DNA of 64,000 bases from Bradyrhizobium zhengyangense (GCF_022012435.1 NZ_JAKLUA010000006.1:62001-126000), one strand, 5' to 3'; shown: positions 43,877 to 54,693, counted from the stretch's first letter. Notes: generated from the letters alone by a model not told the origin. A program made the numbers and translations.

Positions 43877-43907
43877 GTTGAACCCGGCTTATTCGGATCG
43901 CGACTAG
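43877..43907 (+). promoter_or_regulatory. Conserved bipartite element 1, GTTGAACC-N15-GCGACTAG
   Basis: First of three copies with the same two blocks and exactly 15 nt between them. It starts 8 nt after the recF stop and lies 80 nt ahead of the first repeat-protein gene. The AAC in the upstream block and CGA in the downstream block, at this spacing, resemble ECF-sigma promoters (inference). Confidence 0.7.
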
Positions 43908-43987
43908 GACTGTGAGGCCGCGCAGGCGGTGTCGCAGCCGTTGCAATCGCGCGATCGACACGCGCGATATCCCTGGAGAGAAAGACC

Positions 43988-44737
43988 ATGACGACGGTAA
44001 GGCGCGGGACGAAAGTCCCGGCACGATGGCGGCTGTTCGTGTGCGGCCTCGCTCTGCTCGCAAGCGGCGTGGCCGCGGCAAGCGCGAGCGGATGGACGCC
44101 GCATCTGTTCTCGTCCGCGCTCACGCCGGATCCCGACGCCGTGCTGCCCGCGCCGACCCGGGCCAGCTATCGCGAGATCGGCACCACGAAAATGCTTGGC
44201 ATCGACGCGCCGCTGCGGACCAGGCTCACGGCACGCATTCCCGCCGAGCTCGGCGACGTGCTCGCCTTCTACCGCACCGAGCTCGGCAAGCTGGGCTGGA
44301 AGGAGCAGCACGATGGCGCGGTCATCGCCAGCGATCACGTCCGGCTCACCTACACGACGGCGCTGGGGCCGGCGGCGCTGGCGCTCGACCGCAAGGGCGC
44401 GAGCACCTCGGTCAACCTGGTGCAGCGAAACAAGGAGGCCGCGACCATGGCGCATGTGATGCCGAGGCCCGGCCGCGCGGCGCTGATGTTCACCAATCTC
44501 GGCGACAAGGAAGCCGTGGTGACGCTCGACAACCACATCGTCATGCTTCCTGCCCGCGCCGGCAAGGAACGTCCCGAGGCGCCGTTGTTCAACATGCCGC
44601 CGGGCAAATACGCCTACGCCTTGAAGATCGACGGCGGAGCGGACCGCGACACGACGATCGAGCTCGCGGCCGGCGATGCCTGGGAGGTCACGGTCGGCCC
44701 AGAAGGCGACCTGTGGTCGCCGCTCCAGCTCTATTGA
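43988..44737 (+). CDS. Exported protein of the recF-gyrB repeat family, one module (249 aa)
   Basis: Signal peptide-like N-terminus (RGTKVPARWRLFVCGLALLASGVAAASA), then a spacer, one module around DVLAFYRTELGKLGWKEQ (VLAFYR at 91-96) and a C-terminal domain (about 155-249) ending in DAWEVTVGPEGDLWSPLQLY. That tail has PPGKYAYALKIDGG and TTIELAAGDAW, recalling PEGA-like beta domains. It shares all parts with the two genes downstream. Expected in the periplasm or on the surface. Function unknown. GGAGAG precedes the ATG. Same layout as the third gene, which suggests duplication. Confidence 0.8.
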   Translation: MTTVRRGTKVPARWRLFVCGLALLASGVAAASASGWTPHLFSSALTPDPDAVLPAPTRASYREIGTTKMLGIDAPLRTRLTARIPAELGDVLAFYRTELGKLGWKEQHDGAVIASDHVRLTYTTALGPAALALDRKGASTSVNLVQRNKEAATMAHVMPRPGRAALMFTNLGDKEAVVTLDNHIVMLPARAGKERPEAPLFNMPPGKYAYALKIDGGADRDTTIELAAGDAWEVTVGPEGDLWSPLQLY

Positions 44738-44760
44738 GCTCGGCGCCGCCGGATACCGCT

Positions 44761-44791
44761 GTTGAACCTGTCAGGTTCCCGCCGCGACTAG
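44761..44791 (+). promoter_or_regulatory. Conserved bipartite element 2, GTTGAACC-N15-GCGACTAG
   Basis: Second copy, same blocks and same 15-nt gap, 45 nt ahead of the large repeat-protein gene. Between the blocks it shares GTCAGGTTC with copy 3. Confidence 0.75.
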
Positions 44792-44836
44792 CTGACTGGG
44801 CCGCGCCAATTCTCGCGAAATCCAGGAGCTTTGCCG

Positions 44837-47008
44837 ATGTCGATGATCAAACGCGGGACGCGAGCCCCGGCACGTGGGCTGCTGCTGGCCTGCAGCCTTC
44901 TGCTGATGGCGAGCGCCGCACGCGCCGCGCAATTCGACGCCGGCTATATCGACCCTCACACGGTGCCGATGCTGCCCGGCGCAATCGAGGACACCTCGCG
45001 TCCCGACCCTTCCCGGGTGCAATATGTCGTGCCGACCGTGGTCGCGGTGACATCGGCTGCCGTGAAGAAGATGCTCATCACCGAGGGCTGGGTGCCCTAT
45101 GTCCGCCCGCTCGACAAGACCAACACCAGCCTCGCTTTCAAGAAGGGAGGCCAGGGACTGTCCGTTTCCTTCACGCAGGGGCTCGGCCGACCCGACCAAT
45201 CCGCAGTCACCTACTCCCCGAACCGCATCTATTCGAACGTCCCCTTCCCCGAGGGCGCTGTCGATCTCGTGTTCGACGAGACCCGACCCTATCTCGGCTG
45301 CATCGCGCCGGCCACGCTCGAGGCCGCACAGGCTTTCTACGCGAAGGAAATGGCTGCGATCGGCTGGCGCAAGCTGACGCCCGAGACGGCTGGAAGCTGG
45401 CCGAATGCGGACCTGAGCGCATCAGTCCCGAACGGCGTGCGCGCGTACTACGACCATCCCGATGGCGACTCGACGCAGTTCTACAAGCAGAAGCCGGTGA
45501 TGCTGACCCTGACCCGCCGTGACGACGGACGCACCAATGTCGACATCAGGATCGCACCGTTCGCGCTGCCCACCGATCTCGAGGCCGGCGATACGGCCGG
45601 CCTACCGGAGCCGAAGCCATACAAATCGTCCTCGGGCCGAGGCAACGCCCGAACATCAACGCGCGAACTGATCGTTGCAGCCCTTGCCGACCTGCCCGCC
45701 GTAGAAGCCTTCTACCATCGCGAATTTGCAGCGCGGGGCTGGACGGAAGAGGGAAATGCACCTCTTGCGCCAGGCGACGAGGTCGCGCTGAAATTCTCCT
45801 CGCCGGAGGAAAACGGCGTGCTGCATCTCGGCCGCAAATACGATTTCACGATGGTTCATCTGACCGCGCAGGTGAAGGAGAGCGTGCTCGCCGCCCGCGC
45901 CAAGGCGAAGAAGGACGCAGACGACCAATTCATGAGGGATGCCGAGGCGATGACGAAGCAGGTCCTCGCCGACGACGCTATCAGGCGCAAGGCGCAGGCC
46001 GCCACGCTGTCGGATGCGCCGTTGCAGGCGCTCGCAGGCAGCAACACGCCGCTGCCGGTGCCCGAGAACGCGCAGGAGGTGGAGTTCGGCGACGGCCGGC
46101 TCGAATTCAACTCGACCTCGAGTGTGAAGGCGCTGGCCGCGTTCTACCGCGCCTCAATGAAGCCCGCTGGCTGGAAGGAGCAGCCCTCCGTCATCAACCA
46201 GCCCAACATGGCGGTGCTGGAATTTTCCAAGGCCGGCAAGTCGATCTCAATGACCTTGATGCAGATGGGCCCGAAGGTGAATGTCAGCGCCAACGGATCC
46301 GGCCTGAGAATGGCTGCCGCCAAGCCTGCCGCCACCAGCCAAGCGGCGAGCAACGATTCCGCAGGCGCGCCAGCCAAAGCCTCCGCCCCGCTGGAAGCAG
46401 ATCCGGACTCTGCGCTGCCGGTGCCGAAGCAGCACACATCGACCTCGCTTGGCACGGCAAAACTGCCGGGCATCGAGGTGCCGTTCCGCCGCGAGCTCGA
46501 GGCCAGCGTTCCGGCAGAGCTCGGCGATGTGCTCGTCTTCTATCGCAGCGAGCTGAAAAAGCTCGGCTGGCAGGAGAAGCCGGAAGGCGCGATCACGACC
46601 GCCGATCGTGTCCAGCTCGCCTTCGCCTCGCCGCAGGGGCCGGCGACGTTGAAGCTCGGCCGCGCCAACGGCGAGACCTCGGTCAACCTCGTGCAGAAGA
46701 ACCCGGATGCCGCGACCAAGGCGGACATCATGCCGAGGCCAGGTCAGGCCAAGCTGCTGCTTGGCAATATGGGTAACCAGGAAGCCGTGCTCACCATCAA
46801 CAAGCAGACCGTCAAGGTCGCGGCCGGCGCCGGTGGCCCTCAATCGCCGAAAGGGCCGATGCTCGATCTGCCGCCGGGCAAGTATCAATACGCGCTGAAG
46901 GTCGCAGGGCAGCCCGGCTGGAACGCCACGATCGAACTCGTCGCCGGCGATGCCTGGGGCCTGATGGTGGGCCCGACCGGCGAGGTGCTGCCGCTGCAGA
47001 TGTATTGA
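44837..47008 (+). CDS. Large exported protein of the recF-gyrB repeat family, about five modules (723 aa)
   Basis: Signal peptide (RGTRAPARGLLLACSLLLMASAARA). About five diverged modules, each with a short helix ending in GW: LITEGW (near 86), AFYAKEMAAIGW (about 167-178), AFYHREFAARGW (about 291-302), AFYRASMKPAGW (about 436-447) and VFYRSELKKLGW (about 567-578). A charged helical stretch (about 345-385) and an Ala/Pro-rich linker (about 490-530) separate them. The C-terminal domain (about 630-723) has PPGKYQYALKVAG and ends GLMVGPTGEVLPLQMY. Only the fifth module is close to those of the sister proteins. Function unknown; repeats suggest a binding scaffold in the envelope. ATG at 44837 follows GGAG. 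Confidence 0.8.
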   Translation: MSMIKRGTRAPARGLLLACSLLLMASAARAAQFDAGYIDPHTVPMLPGAIEDTSRPDPSRVQYVVPTVVAVTSAAVKKMLITEGWVPYVRPLDKTNTSLAFKKGGQGLSVSFTQGLGRPDQSAVTYSPNRIYSNVPFPEGAVDLVFDETRPYLGCIAPATLEAAQAFYAKEMAAIGWRKLTPETAGSWPNADLSASVPNGVRAYYDHPDGDSTQFYKQKPVMLTLTRRDDGRTNVDIRIAPFALPTDLEAGDTAGLPEPKPYKSSSGRGNARTSTRELIVAALADLPAVEAFYHREFAARGWTEEGNAPLAPGDEVALKFSSPEENGVLHLGRKYDFTMVHLTAQVKESVLAARAKAKKDADDQFMRDAEAMTKQVLADDAIRRKAQAATLSDAPLQALAGSNTPLPVPENAQEVEFGDGRLEFNSTSSVKALAAFYRASMKPAGWKEQPSVINQPNMAVLEFSKAGKSISMTLMQMGPKVNVSANGSGLRMAAAKPAATSQAASNDSAGAPAKASAPLEADPDSALPVPKQHTSTSLGTAKLPGIEVPFRRELEASVPAELGDVLVFYRSELKKLGWQEKPEGAITTADRVQLAFASPQGPATLKLGRANGETSVNLVQKNPDAATKADIMPRPGQAKLLLGNMGNQEAVLTINKQTVKVAAGAGGPQSPKGPMLDLPPGKYQYALKVAGQPGWNATIELVAGDAWGLMVGPTGEVLPLQMY

Positions 47009-47036
47009 TCCCGCCGCCTTCGCCTGTAACGGCCGG

Positions 47037-47067
47037 GTTGAACCCGTCAGGTTCGTGGGGCGACTAG
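47037..47067 (+). promoter_or_regulatory. Conserved bipartite element 3, GTTGAACC-N15-GCGACTAG
   Basis: Third copy, same blocks and gap, 78 nt ahead of the lipoprotein gene. Flanking words (GTCGCAGCCG, CCCTGGAGAG) also match those around copy 1. Confidence 0.75.
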
Positions 47068-47145
47068 TTGTCTGGAGACGGCGGCGACTATGTCGCAGCC
47101 GCGCCGGCGCGAAAATCACAACCGCAACGTCCCTGGAGAGTGGGC

Positions 47146-47832
47146 ATGACGAGGTTGAGGCGCGGGACGAAGGTCCCGGCACCATGGCGGCTGTTGCTGT
47201 GCGGCCTTATTCTGCTTGCCAGCTGCTCGCGGGAGCCGCTGACCGCAGCAGATGCGCACGCCGACATGCCCGTGCCGACGCGAGCCAGTCACTCAAGTTT
47301 CAGCACCACGCACGCGTCCGGCATCGAAGTCCCGCTCCGGATCGAGCTCAAAGCCCAGGTGCCCGCGGAGCTCAGCGACGTGCTCGCCTTCTACCGCGCA
47401 GAGCTCGGAAAGCGCGGCTGGCAGGAAAAACCTGGTGGCACGATGGTCGCCGCCGATCGCGCCCTGCTCGTCTTCGCCTCCCCGAAGGGGCCGGGCATGC
47501 TGACGCTCGACCGCGCCAAGGGCGAAACCACGGTTGACCTGGTGCAGCGGAATACAGAGACCGCGGCCAAGGCCAACTTCCTGCCGATATCTGGACAAGC
47601 GCGGCTGATATTCGGCTATCTCAGGCCAAACGTGGCTTCGCTTGTCATCAACGATCAAACCATTGAGATCGCTGGTGGCGAAAATCATCCACAAGCGCTG
47701 GATCTGCCGCCAGGCAGCTATCCCTACGAGCTGCGCGCGTTTGGCCTTCTGCTGCGCGCCGATACCGTCACCCTGGCGGCAGGCGAGACCTGGGACCTCA
47801 GCGACGACAAGAAGCCGTCCCAGATCTACTGA
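47146..47832 (+). CDS. Lipoprotein of the recF-gyrB repeat family, one module (228 aa)
   Basis: N-terminus RGTKVPAPWRLLLCGLILLASC with a lipobox (LLASC, Cys27), so this member is probably lipid-anchored. One module around DVLAFYRAELGKRGWQEK (about 78-95), then TVDLVQRNTETAAKANFLP, and a C-terminal domain with DLPPGSYPYELRAFG and DTVTLAAGETWDLS, ending PSQIY. Very like the first gene of the set but diverged in the C-terminal half. GGAGAG precedes the ATG at 47146; the longer frame from 47068 is not likely. Function unknown. Confidence 0.8.
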   Translation: MTRLRRGTKVPAPWRLLLCGLILLASCSREPLTAADAHADMPVPTRASHSSFSTTHASGIEVPLRIELKAQVPAELSDVLAFYRAELGKRGWQEKPGGTMVAADRALLVFASPKGPGMLTLDRAKGETTVDLVQRNTETAAKANFLPISGQARLIFGYLRPNVASLVINDQTIEIAGGENHPQALDLPPGSYPYELRAFGLLLRADTVTLAAGETWDLSDDKKPSQIY

Positions 47833-47968
47833 ACCCCTGGCCTGTTCCAGGGCACCACGACACCGCGGAACGAGCGTCTGCACCCCCGCAAAATCCACGC
47901 CTTTGAGGCTCGAAAACAGCCCCTCGAATCGGGCTTTTCGAGCCCCCCGGAATCGGCCTTCGTACGCC

Positions 47969-47996
47969 TTGAAATCAGGCCCAAAAATCCTATCTG
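47969..47996 (+). promoter_or_regulatory. Likely gyrB promoter
   Basis: TTGAAA (47969-47974), 16 nt, TATCTG (47991-47996), about 120 nt before the gyrB start. The rest of the 282-nt gap shows nothing else clear. Confidence 0.45.
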
Positions 47997-48114
47997 ATCA
48001 AAGGGTTGCCGGGAGATACTTTGCGCTAGGCGCAAACCCTCTTTCATGGCACAAATAGCTCCTTAATCAGCGCCTTTTGCGCGGCTGATTCGGGCGACAT
48101 CTCGAAGGCCTCTC

Positions 48115-50550
<2,436 letters not shown>

Positions 50551-50923
50551 GGCTTTGTCGCCTGTGACGCTCGGTGTGAGCTCCGGGCACAGATCACCTC
50601 TCCCGTAGGGAAAGGAGCGCATCGACAGATGCGATCCGGGTGAGGGATTCTGGCGTCACTGGATGCCGCGCTCCGTCACCCGGATTCTCAGGCGCGCAAT
50701 TACGCGCCAAAGCAATCCGACCTCTCCCCGCTGGGGAGAGGTGAAGCAAGCCCCCGCCCCCTGAACCTCACCCCCGCCAATCGCGACAAAATGGCGTAGG
50801 TCCATCGGACGACTGCGGCGTTGCCGACGCGAATTTCACTCAGCACGCGGGACGAGAGCGCCGGAGCCGCAGTGAGAGCCGGCGCGATGGCTTGAAGGCA
50901 AATCCTGGAAGAGGTTCGAACGA
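50551..50923. repeat. Intergenic repeat-rich stretch with CCTCTCCC inverted words
   Basis: 373 bp without a gene. ATCACCTCTCCC near 50597 is answered by GGGGAGAGGTGAAG near 50745, with CACCCGGATTCTCA and GATCCGGGTGAGGGATTCTGG between, forming a long imperfect palindrome (about 50595-50748). Similar words occur at 4818. The remainder should hold the promoter of the next gene. Confidence 0.6.
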
Positions 50924-51562
50924 ATGTTGCCGACGTTAGCTGGACAGAGCCGAATGTACGTGCAGCAGGTCTTCGAAATGGCCGAACTCTTCGGTTTCGA
51001 AACCCGCAACAAGTACCGCATTCGCGATGAAAATGGCCGCGATCTGCTCTATGCGGCTGAACAGCAAAAGGGACTTCTCGGCTTCCTGGGGCGGCAGGCA
51101 TTCGGGCATTGGCGCTCCTTCGAGGTGCATTTTTTCGACAGCGCGCGACAGCCAGTCATGCGCGGGATCCATCCTTTCCGCTGGTTCTTTCAGTGCCTGG
51201 AGCTGCGTTCGCGCGACGGCCGCCTCATGGGAACCATCGAGCGTCAGTTTTCGATTCTCACCAAGAGCTTCCACGTGCACGATGCGCAGGGCAGAGTGGT
51301 GCTCGAAGTCAGCTCGCCATTCTGGCGCGTCTGGACCTTTCCATTCATGCGCGGCGGGCAGGAGCGAGCGCGGGTTGCGAAAAAATGGTCTGGCCTCGGC
51401 TCGGAACTGTTCACCGATCGCGACAATTTCCTGGTGGAATATCTGGAACGCAGTCTGACAGAAGATGAGCGAGCGCTGGTTCTCGCAGCTGCGATCTACA
51501 TCGATCTCATGTATTTCGAAGTCAAAGGCGAGGGCGGCGTGATCAATTTGCTCCGCAGTTGA
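50924..51562 (+). CDS. Phospholipid scramblase-like (LURP-one/PLSCR fold) protein
   Basis: 212 aa. The pattern QQVFEMAELFGFETRNKYRIRDENGRDLLYAAEQ, then RSFEVHFFDSARQPVMRGIHPFRWFFQCLELRSRDGRLMGTIERQFSILTKSFHVHDAQGRVVLEVSS, follows the scramblase family beta-barrel with alternating strands and turns at D-x-x-G. The C-terminus has a helix, ALVLAAAIYIDLMYFE, like the buried helix of PLSCR folds. Bacterial members have no proven scramblase activity. No signal peptide. Monocistronic between gyrB and murA. Confidence 0.75.
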   Translation: MLPTLAGQSRMYVQQVFEMAELFGFETRNKYRIRDENGRDLLYAAEQQKGLLGFLGRQAFGHWRSFEVHFFDSARQPVMRGIHPFRWFFQCLELRSRDGRLMGTIERQFSILTKSFHVHDAQGRVVLEVSSPFWRVWTFPFMRGGQERARVAKKWSGLGSELFTDRDNFLVEYLERSLTEDERALVLAAAIYIDLMYFEVKGEGGVINLLRS

Positions 51563-51584
51563 CGCGGCCGCCTCAAGCTCAGGT

Positions 51585-51689
51585 CCTCATCCTGAGGAGC
51601 CCGCGACGGGCGTCTCGAAGGATGGCCGCGGGGAAAGCCGGGCCTTTCATGGTCCGAGACGCGCGTTCCGCGCTCCTCACCATGAGGGG
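51585..51689. repeat. Interspersed palindromic repeat (CCTCATCCTGAGGAGC family)
   Basis: CCTCATCCTGAGGAGC at the left is answered by GCTCCTCACCATGAGGG at the right, with inner GCGTCTCGAAGGATGG / CCATGGTCCGAGACGC-like arms. A different family from the GTCATTCC elements. Confidence 0.7.
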
Positions 51690-51797
51690 CGAATAACGAA
51701 TTCGGAGCTGGCCTGCACAATTGCTACCGCGCTCAATTCCCTATAGTTTCCGCCTCCAAAGCAGCCCGCCCCACCGCAACAGGACGGAGAGATCCAC

Positions 51798-53093
51798 GTG
51801 GCGCCCATTCAGTATATCGTCGAGGGCGGTCACCGGCTCTCAGGCTCGATCGAGCCGGCCGGCAACAAGAATTCGGCGCTGCCGATCATCGCCGCCGCCC
51901 TGCTCACCGAGCATCCGGTGACGCTGGAGAACGTGCCGCGGATCCGCGACACCGAGACGCTGGTCGAGCTGGTCCGCTCGGTCGGCGCATCCGCGGAATG
52001 GACCGAGCGCAACACGCTTCACATCCATGCCAAGAGCATCCGCGCCGCCGATCTCGATCCCGAGCTCTGCGTCCGCATCCGCGCCTCGATCCTGCTGGCA
52101 GGCCCCCTGCTCGCGCGCTGCGGCGAGGTGATGCTGCCGCCGCCGGGCGGCGACGTCATCGGCCGGCGGCGGCTCGACACCCATGTGCTGGCGCTGGAGC
52201 AGCTCGGGGCCAAAGTCACCGCGACCGACCGGCTGGAATTCCGCTGCCCCAAGCTCACCGGCGCCGACGTGTTCCTGGACGAGCCGAGCGTGACCGCGAC
52301 CGAGAACGCGCTGGTTGCCGCCGTCTCGGCTGACGGCGTCACCTATTTGCGCAACGCGGCCTCCGAACCGCATGTGCAGGATCTCGCCAATTTCCTGGTC
52401 GCGCTCGGTGCGAAGATCGAGGGCATCGGCACCAACACCATGGTGATCCATGGTCCGGCGACGCTGGGTTCTGCGACTTATCGGATCCAGCCGGACCATA
52501 TCGAGGTCGGCTCGCTGATCGGGCTTGCCGCCGTGACGCGCTCGCCGCTGCGGATCGTGCGTGCGGGTGTCGAGCATCTGCGCTCGATCCGCATGGGCTT
52601 TGAGCGGCTCGGCATCGTCTGTCGCGTCGAGGGCGACGACCTGATCGTGCCGTCGAACCAGACGCTGAAGATCCAGGACGATTTCGGCGGCCACGTGCCG
52701 AAGCTGGAAGACCAGCCCTGGCCGGCCTTCCCGGCCGATTTGATGTCGATCGCGATCGTCACCGCCACGCAATGCGAAGGCGTGATCCTGATGTTCGAGA
52801 AGATGTTCGAGTCCAGGATGTTCTTCGTCGACAAGCTGATCGGGATGGGTGCGCGCATCGTGCTGTGCGATCCGCATCGCGCGATCATCGCCGGCCCCAG
52901 CCGGCTGCACGGCGCGACGCTGAGCTCGCCCGACATCCGCGCCGGCATGGCGATGCTGCTCGCCGCCATCTGTGGCGAGGGTACCTCCACCATCAACAAC
53001 GCCGACCAGATCGAGCGCGGCTATGAGCGCATCGACGAGCGGCTGAACGCGCTGGGCGCGAAGATCCGGCGCGTGCCGGAGCGGAAGGGGTGA
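51798..53093 (+). CDS. murA: UDP-N-acetylglucosamine 1-carboxyvinyltransferase, Cys-to-Asp type (MurA family)
   Basis: 431 aa enolpyruvyl transferase of the first step of peptidoglycan synthesis (PEP plus UDP-GlcNAc). The N-terminal GNKNSALPI (Lys24, Asn25) is intact. In the active loop, where E. coli MurA has LPGGC with Cys115, this protein reads MLPPPGGDVIGRR with Asp119, so the Cys is Asp and one or two Pro are added. MurA enzymes with Asp are known to work and to resist fosfomycin, as in Mycobacterium tuberculosis. It may be the main or a second MurA; another copy elsewhere in the genome is likely. GTG start at 51798. Monocistronic. Confidence 0.88.
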   Translation: MAPIQYIVEGGHRLSGSIEPAGNKNSALPIIAAALLTEHPVTLENVPRIRDTETLVELVRSVGASAEWTERNTLHIHAKSIRAADLDPELCVRIRASILLAGPLLARCGEVMLPPPGGDVIGRRRLDTHVLALEQLGAKVTATDRLEFRCPKLTGADVFLDEPSVTATENALVAAVSADGVTYLRNAASEPHVQDLANFLVALGAKIEGIGTNTMVIHGPATLGSATYRIQPDHIEVGSLIGLAAVTRSPLRIVRAGVEHLRSIRMGFERLGIVCRVEGDDLIVPSNQTLKIQDDFGGHVPKLEDQPWPAFPADLMSIAIVTATQCEGVILMFEKMFESRMFFVDKLIGMGARIVLCDPHRAIIAGPSRLHGATLSSPDIRAGMAMLLAAICGEGTSTINNADQIERGYERIDERLNALGAKIRRVPERKG

Positions 53094-53135
53094 GTCTTCA
53101 CCTGGGTGTGGGAGAGCTCTCCCCGACAACAGTAT

Positions 53136-53229
53136 CGTAGGGTGGGCAAAGCGCAGCGTGCCCACCATCTCTTTTGAAGTCATTGATAGGTCGTGGGCAC
53201 GGCGCAAGTGCGCCTTTGCCCACCCTACG
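53136..53229. repeat. Inverted repeat CGTAGGGTGGGCAAAG family
   Basis: A 16-bp perfect arm, CGTAGGGTGGGCAAAG, at 53136 is mirrored by CTTTGCCCACCCTACG ending at 53229, with inner GCACGC-rich arms. Lies between murA and the MATE gene and is of a widespread rhizobial repeat type. Confidence 0.8.
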
Positions 53230-53301
53230 ATTCCGAGCTAGCGGATCGAGTCCCTCACCGGAGCCATGTTTTCGACGTGCGGCTGTGCTATTGACGCGGC
53301 C

Positions 53302-54693
53302 ATGCTCGACACCGTCCAACCACAACAGCCGCCGCAAACAGGCGTGCAAAGCCATCTCACGCAGGAATTCGTCGAGACGCTGCGGCTCGCTGTGCCGATG
53401 ATGCTGACACAGCTCGGGCAGATCGCGATGATCACGAGCGATCTCGCGCTGATCGGGCGGCTCGGCGAAGATTCGGTCGCGGCTGCGGCACTTGCGCACA
53501 CCGTCTATTTCGTCAGCTTCACCTTCGGGCTCGGCCTGATGGCCGCGGTGTCGCCGCTGGCAGCCCAGGCGTTCGGGGCCGGCGACGTCAGGCGCGTCCG
53601 CCTCTCCCTGCGCGTCGGCCTGTGGGTCGCGCTGCTGATCTCGCTGCCGATGATGGCTTCGCCGCTGTATGGCGAGCACATCCTGATCGCGCTCGGACAG
53701 GCGCCGCATTCGGCCGCGCTTGCGCAGCGCTATCTGAATGGCCTTGCCTGGGGCATCGCGCCCGCGCTCGGCTTCATCGCGATCCGCAGCATGATGAGCG
53801 CGGTGAACCGGCCGCAGCCGCCGCTATGGATTACGCTGGCGGCGATCCCTGCGAATTTCGCGCTGGTCTATTGCCTGATCCATGGCCTGTTCGGCTTGCC
53901 GGAGCTCGGCCTGTTCGGCGCGGGGCTTGGGACCACGCTGGTCAATCTCGGCACCTTTATCGCCGCGCTTGCCGTTGCGGCATGGCGCAAGCCGTTCGCC
54001 GACTACCATCCGCTCACGCGTCTCTGGCGGATCGACTGGCCGTTGATGCGCCAGCTGATCGCGATCGGCGCGCCGATCTCGTTCTCGCTGTTGCTGGAAT
54101 ACGGTCTGTTCTCTTCGGCTGCGCTGTTGATGGGCCTGATCTCGACCACCGCGCTCGCCGCGCACCAGATCGCGCTCCAGGTCACCGCCGTGCTGTTCAT
54201 GGTCCCGCTCGGCATCGGCATGGCCGCGACGGTGCGGGTCGGTCACGCCTTCGGCCGCGACGACCCGGCCGGCGTGCGGCGCGCGGGCCTCGTCGCCGCG
54301 GTGCTCGGGATTGCATTTGTCTCGGCCCTGACCGTCGCCATTATCCTTGGGCGCTATGAGCTGGGGCGGCTGTTCTTCGGCAGCGACGCGGCCAGCGCGC
54401 CGACGATCGAGCTCACTGCGAGACTTCTCCTGGTCGGCGCGACCTTCTTCATCGCCGATGCGCTCCAGACCATCATGGGCGGCGCCCTGCGCGGCATCAA
54501 TGACACCAGGATGACGCTGGTGTTCGCAGCCATTGGCTATTGGTGCGTCGGCTTTCCGATCGCCTGGATGCTCGCCTTCCACGCCGATCTCGGCGCGGTC
54601 GGGGTCTGGACCGGGCTGTCGGTCGGATCGTTCGTCTATGCCGGACTCTTGATCTTGCGATTCCGGATGCTGACGCGCAAAATCGCGGGATGA
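53302..54693 (+). CDS. MATE family multidrug/cation efflux transporter
   Basis: About 463 aa, 12 hydrophobic segments in two halves. ETLRLAVPMMLTQLGQIAMITSDLALIGRLG at the start and the second-half mirror RQLIAIGAPISFSLLLEYGLFSSAALLMGLIS are typical of NorM-type exporters, which pump cationic drugs against Na+ or H+. ATG at 53302 is taken because it leaves the usual short N-terminus; an in-frame ATG at 53266 is possible. First gene of a tightly linked three-gene set (ATGA overlaps). Confidence 0.9.
   Translation: MLDTVQPQQPPQTGVQSHLTQEFVETLRLAVPMMLTQLGQIAMITSDLALIGRLGEDSVAAAALAHTVYFVSFTFGLGLMAAVSPLAAQAFGAGDVRRVRLSLRVGLWVALLISLPMMASPLYGEHILIALGQAPHSAALAQRYLNGLAWGIAPALGFIAIRSMMSAVNRPQPPLWITLAAIPANFALVYCLIHGLFGLPELGLFGAGLGTTLVNLGTFIAALAVAAWRKPFADYHPLTRLWRIDWPLMRQLIAIGAPISFSLLLEYGLFSSAALLMGLISTTALAAHQIALQVTAVLFMVPLGIGMAATVRVGHAFGRDDPAGVRRAGLVAAVLGIAFVSALTVAIILGRYELGRLFFGSDAASAPTIELTARLLLVGATFFIADALQTIMGGALRGINDTRMTLVFAAIGYWCVGFPIAWMLAFHADLGAVGVWTGLSVGSFVYAGLLILRFRMLTRKIAG

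Noticed and set aside
43877..47067. GTTGAACC-N15-GCGACTAG elements as general stress (EcfG) promoters
   Set aside because: EcfG-type promoters read about GGAAC-N16/17-CGTT; the downstream block here is GCGACTAG, so a different factor is more likely.
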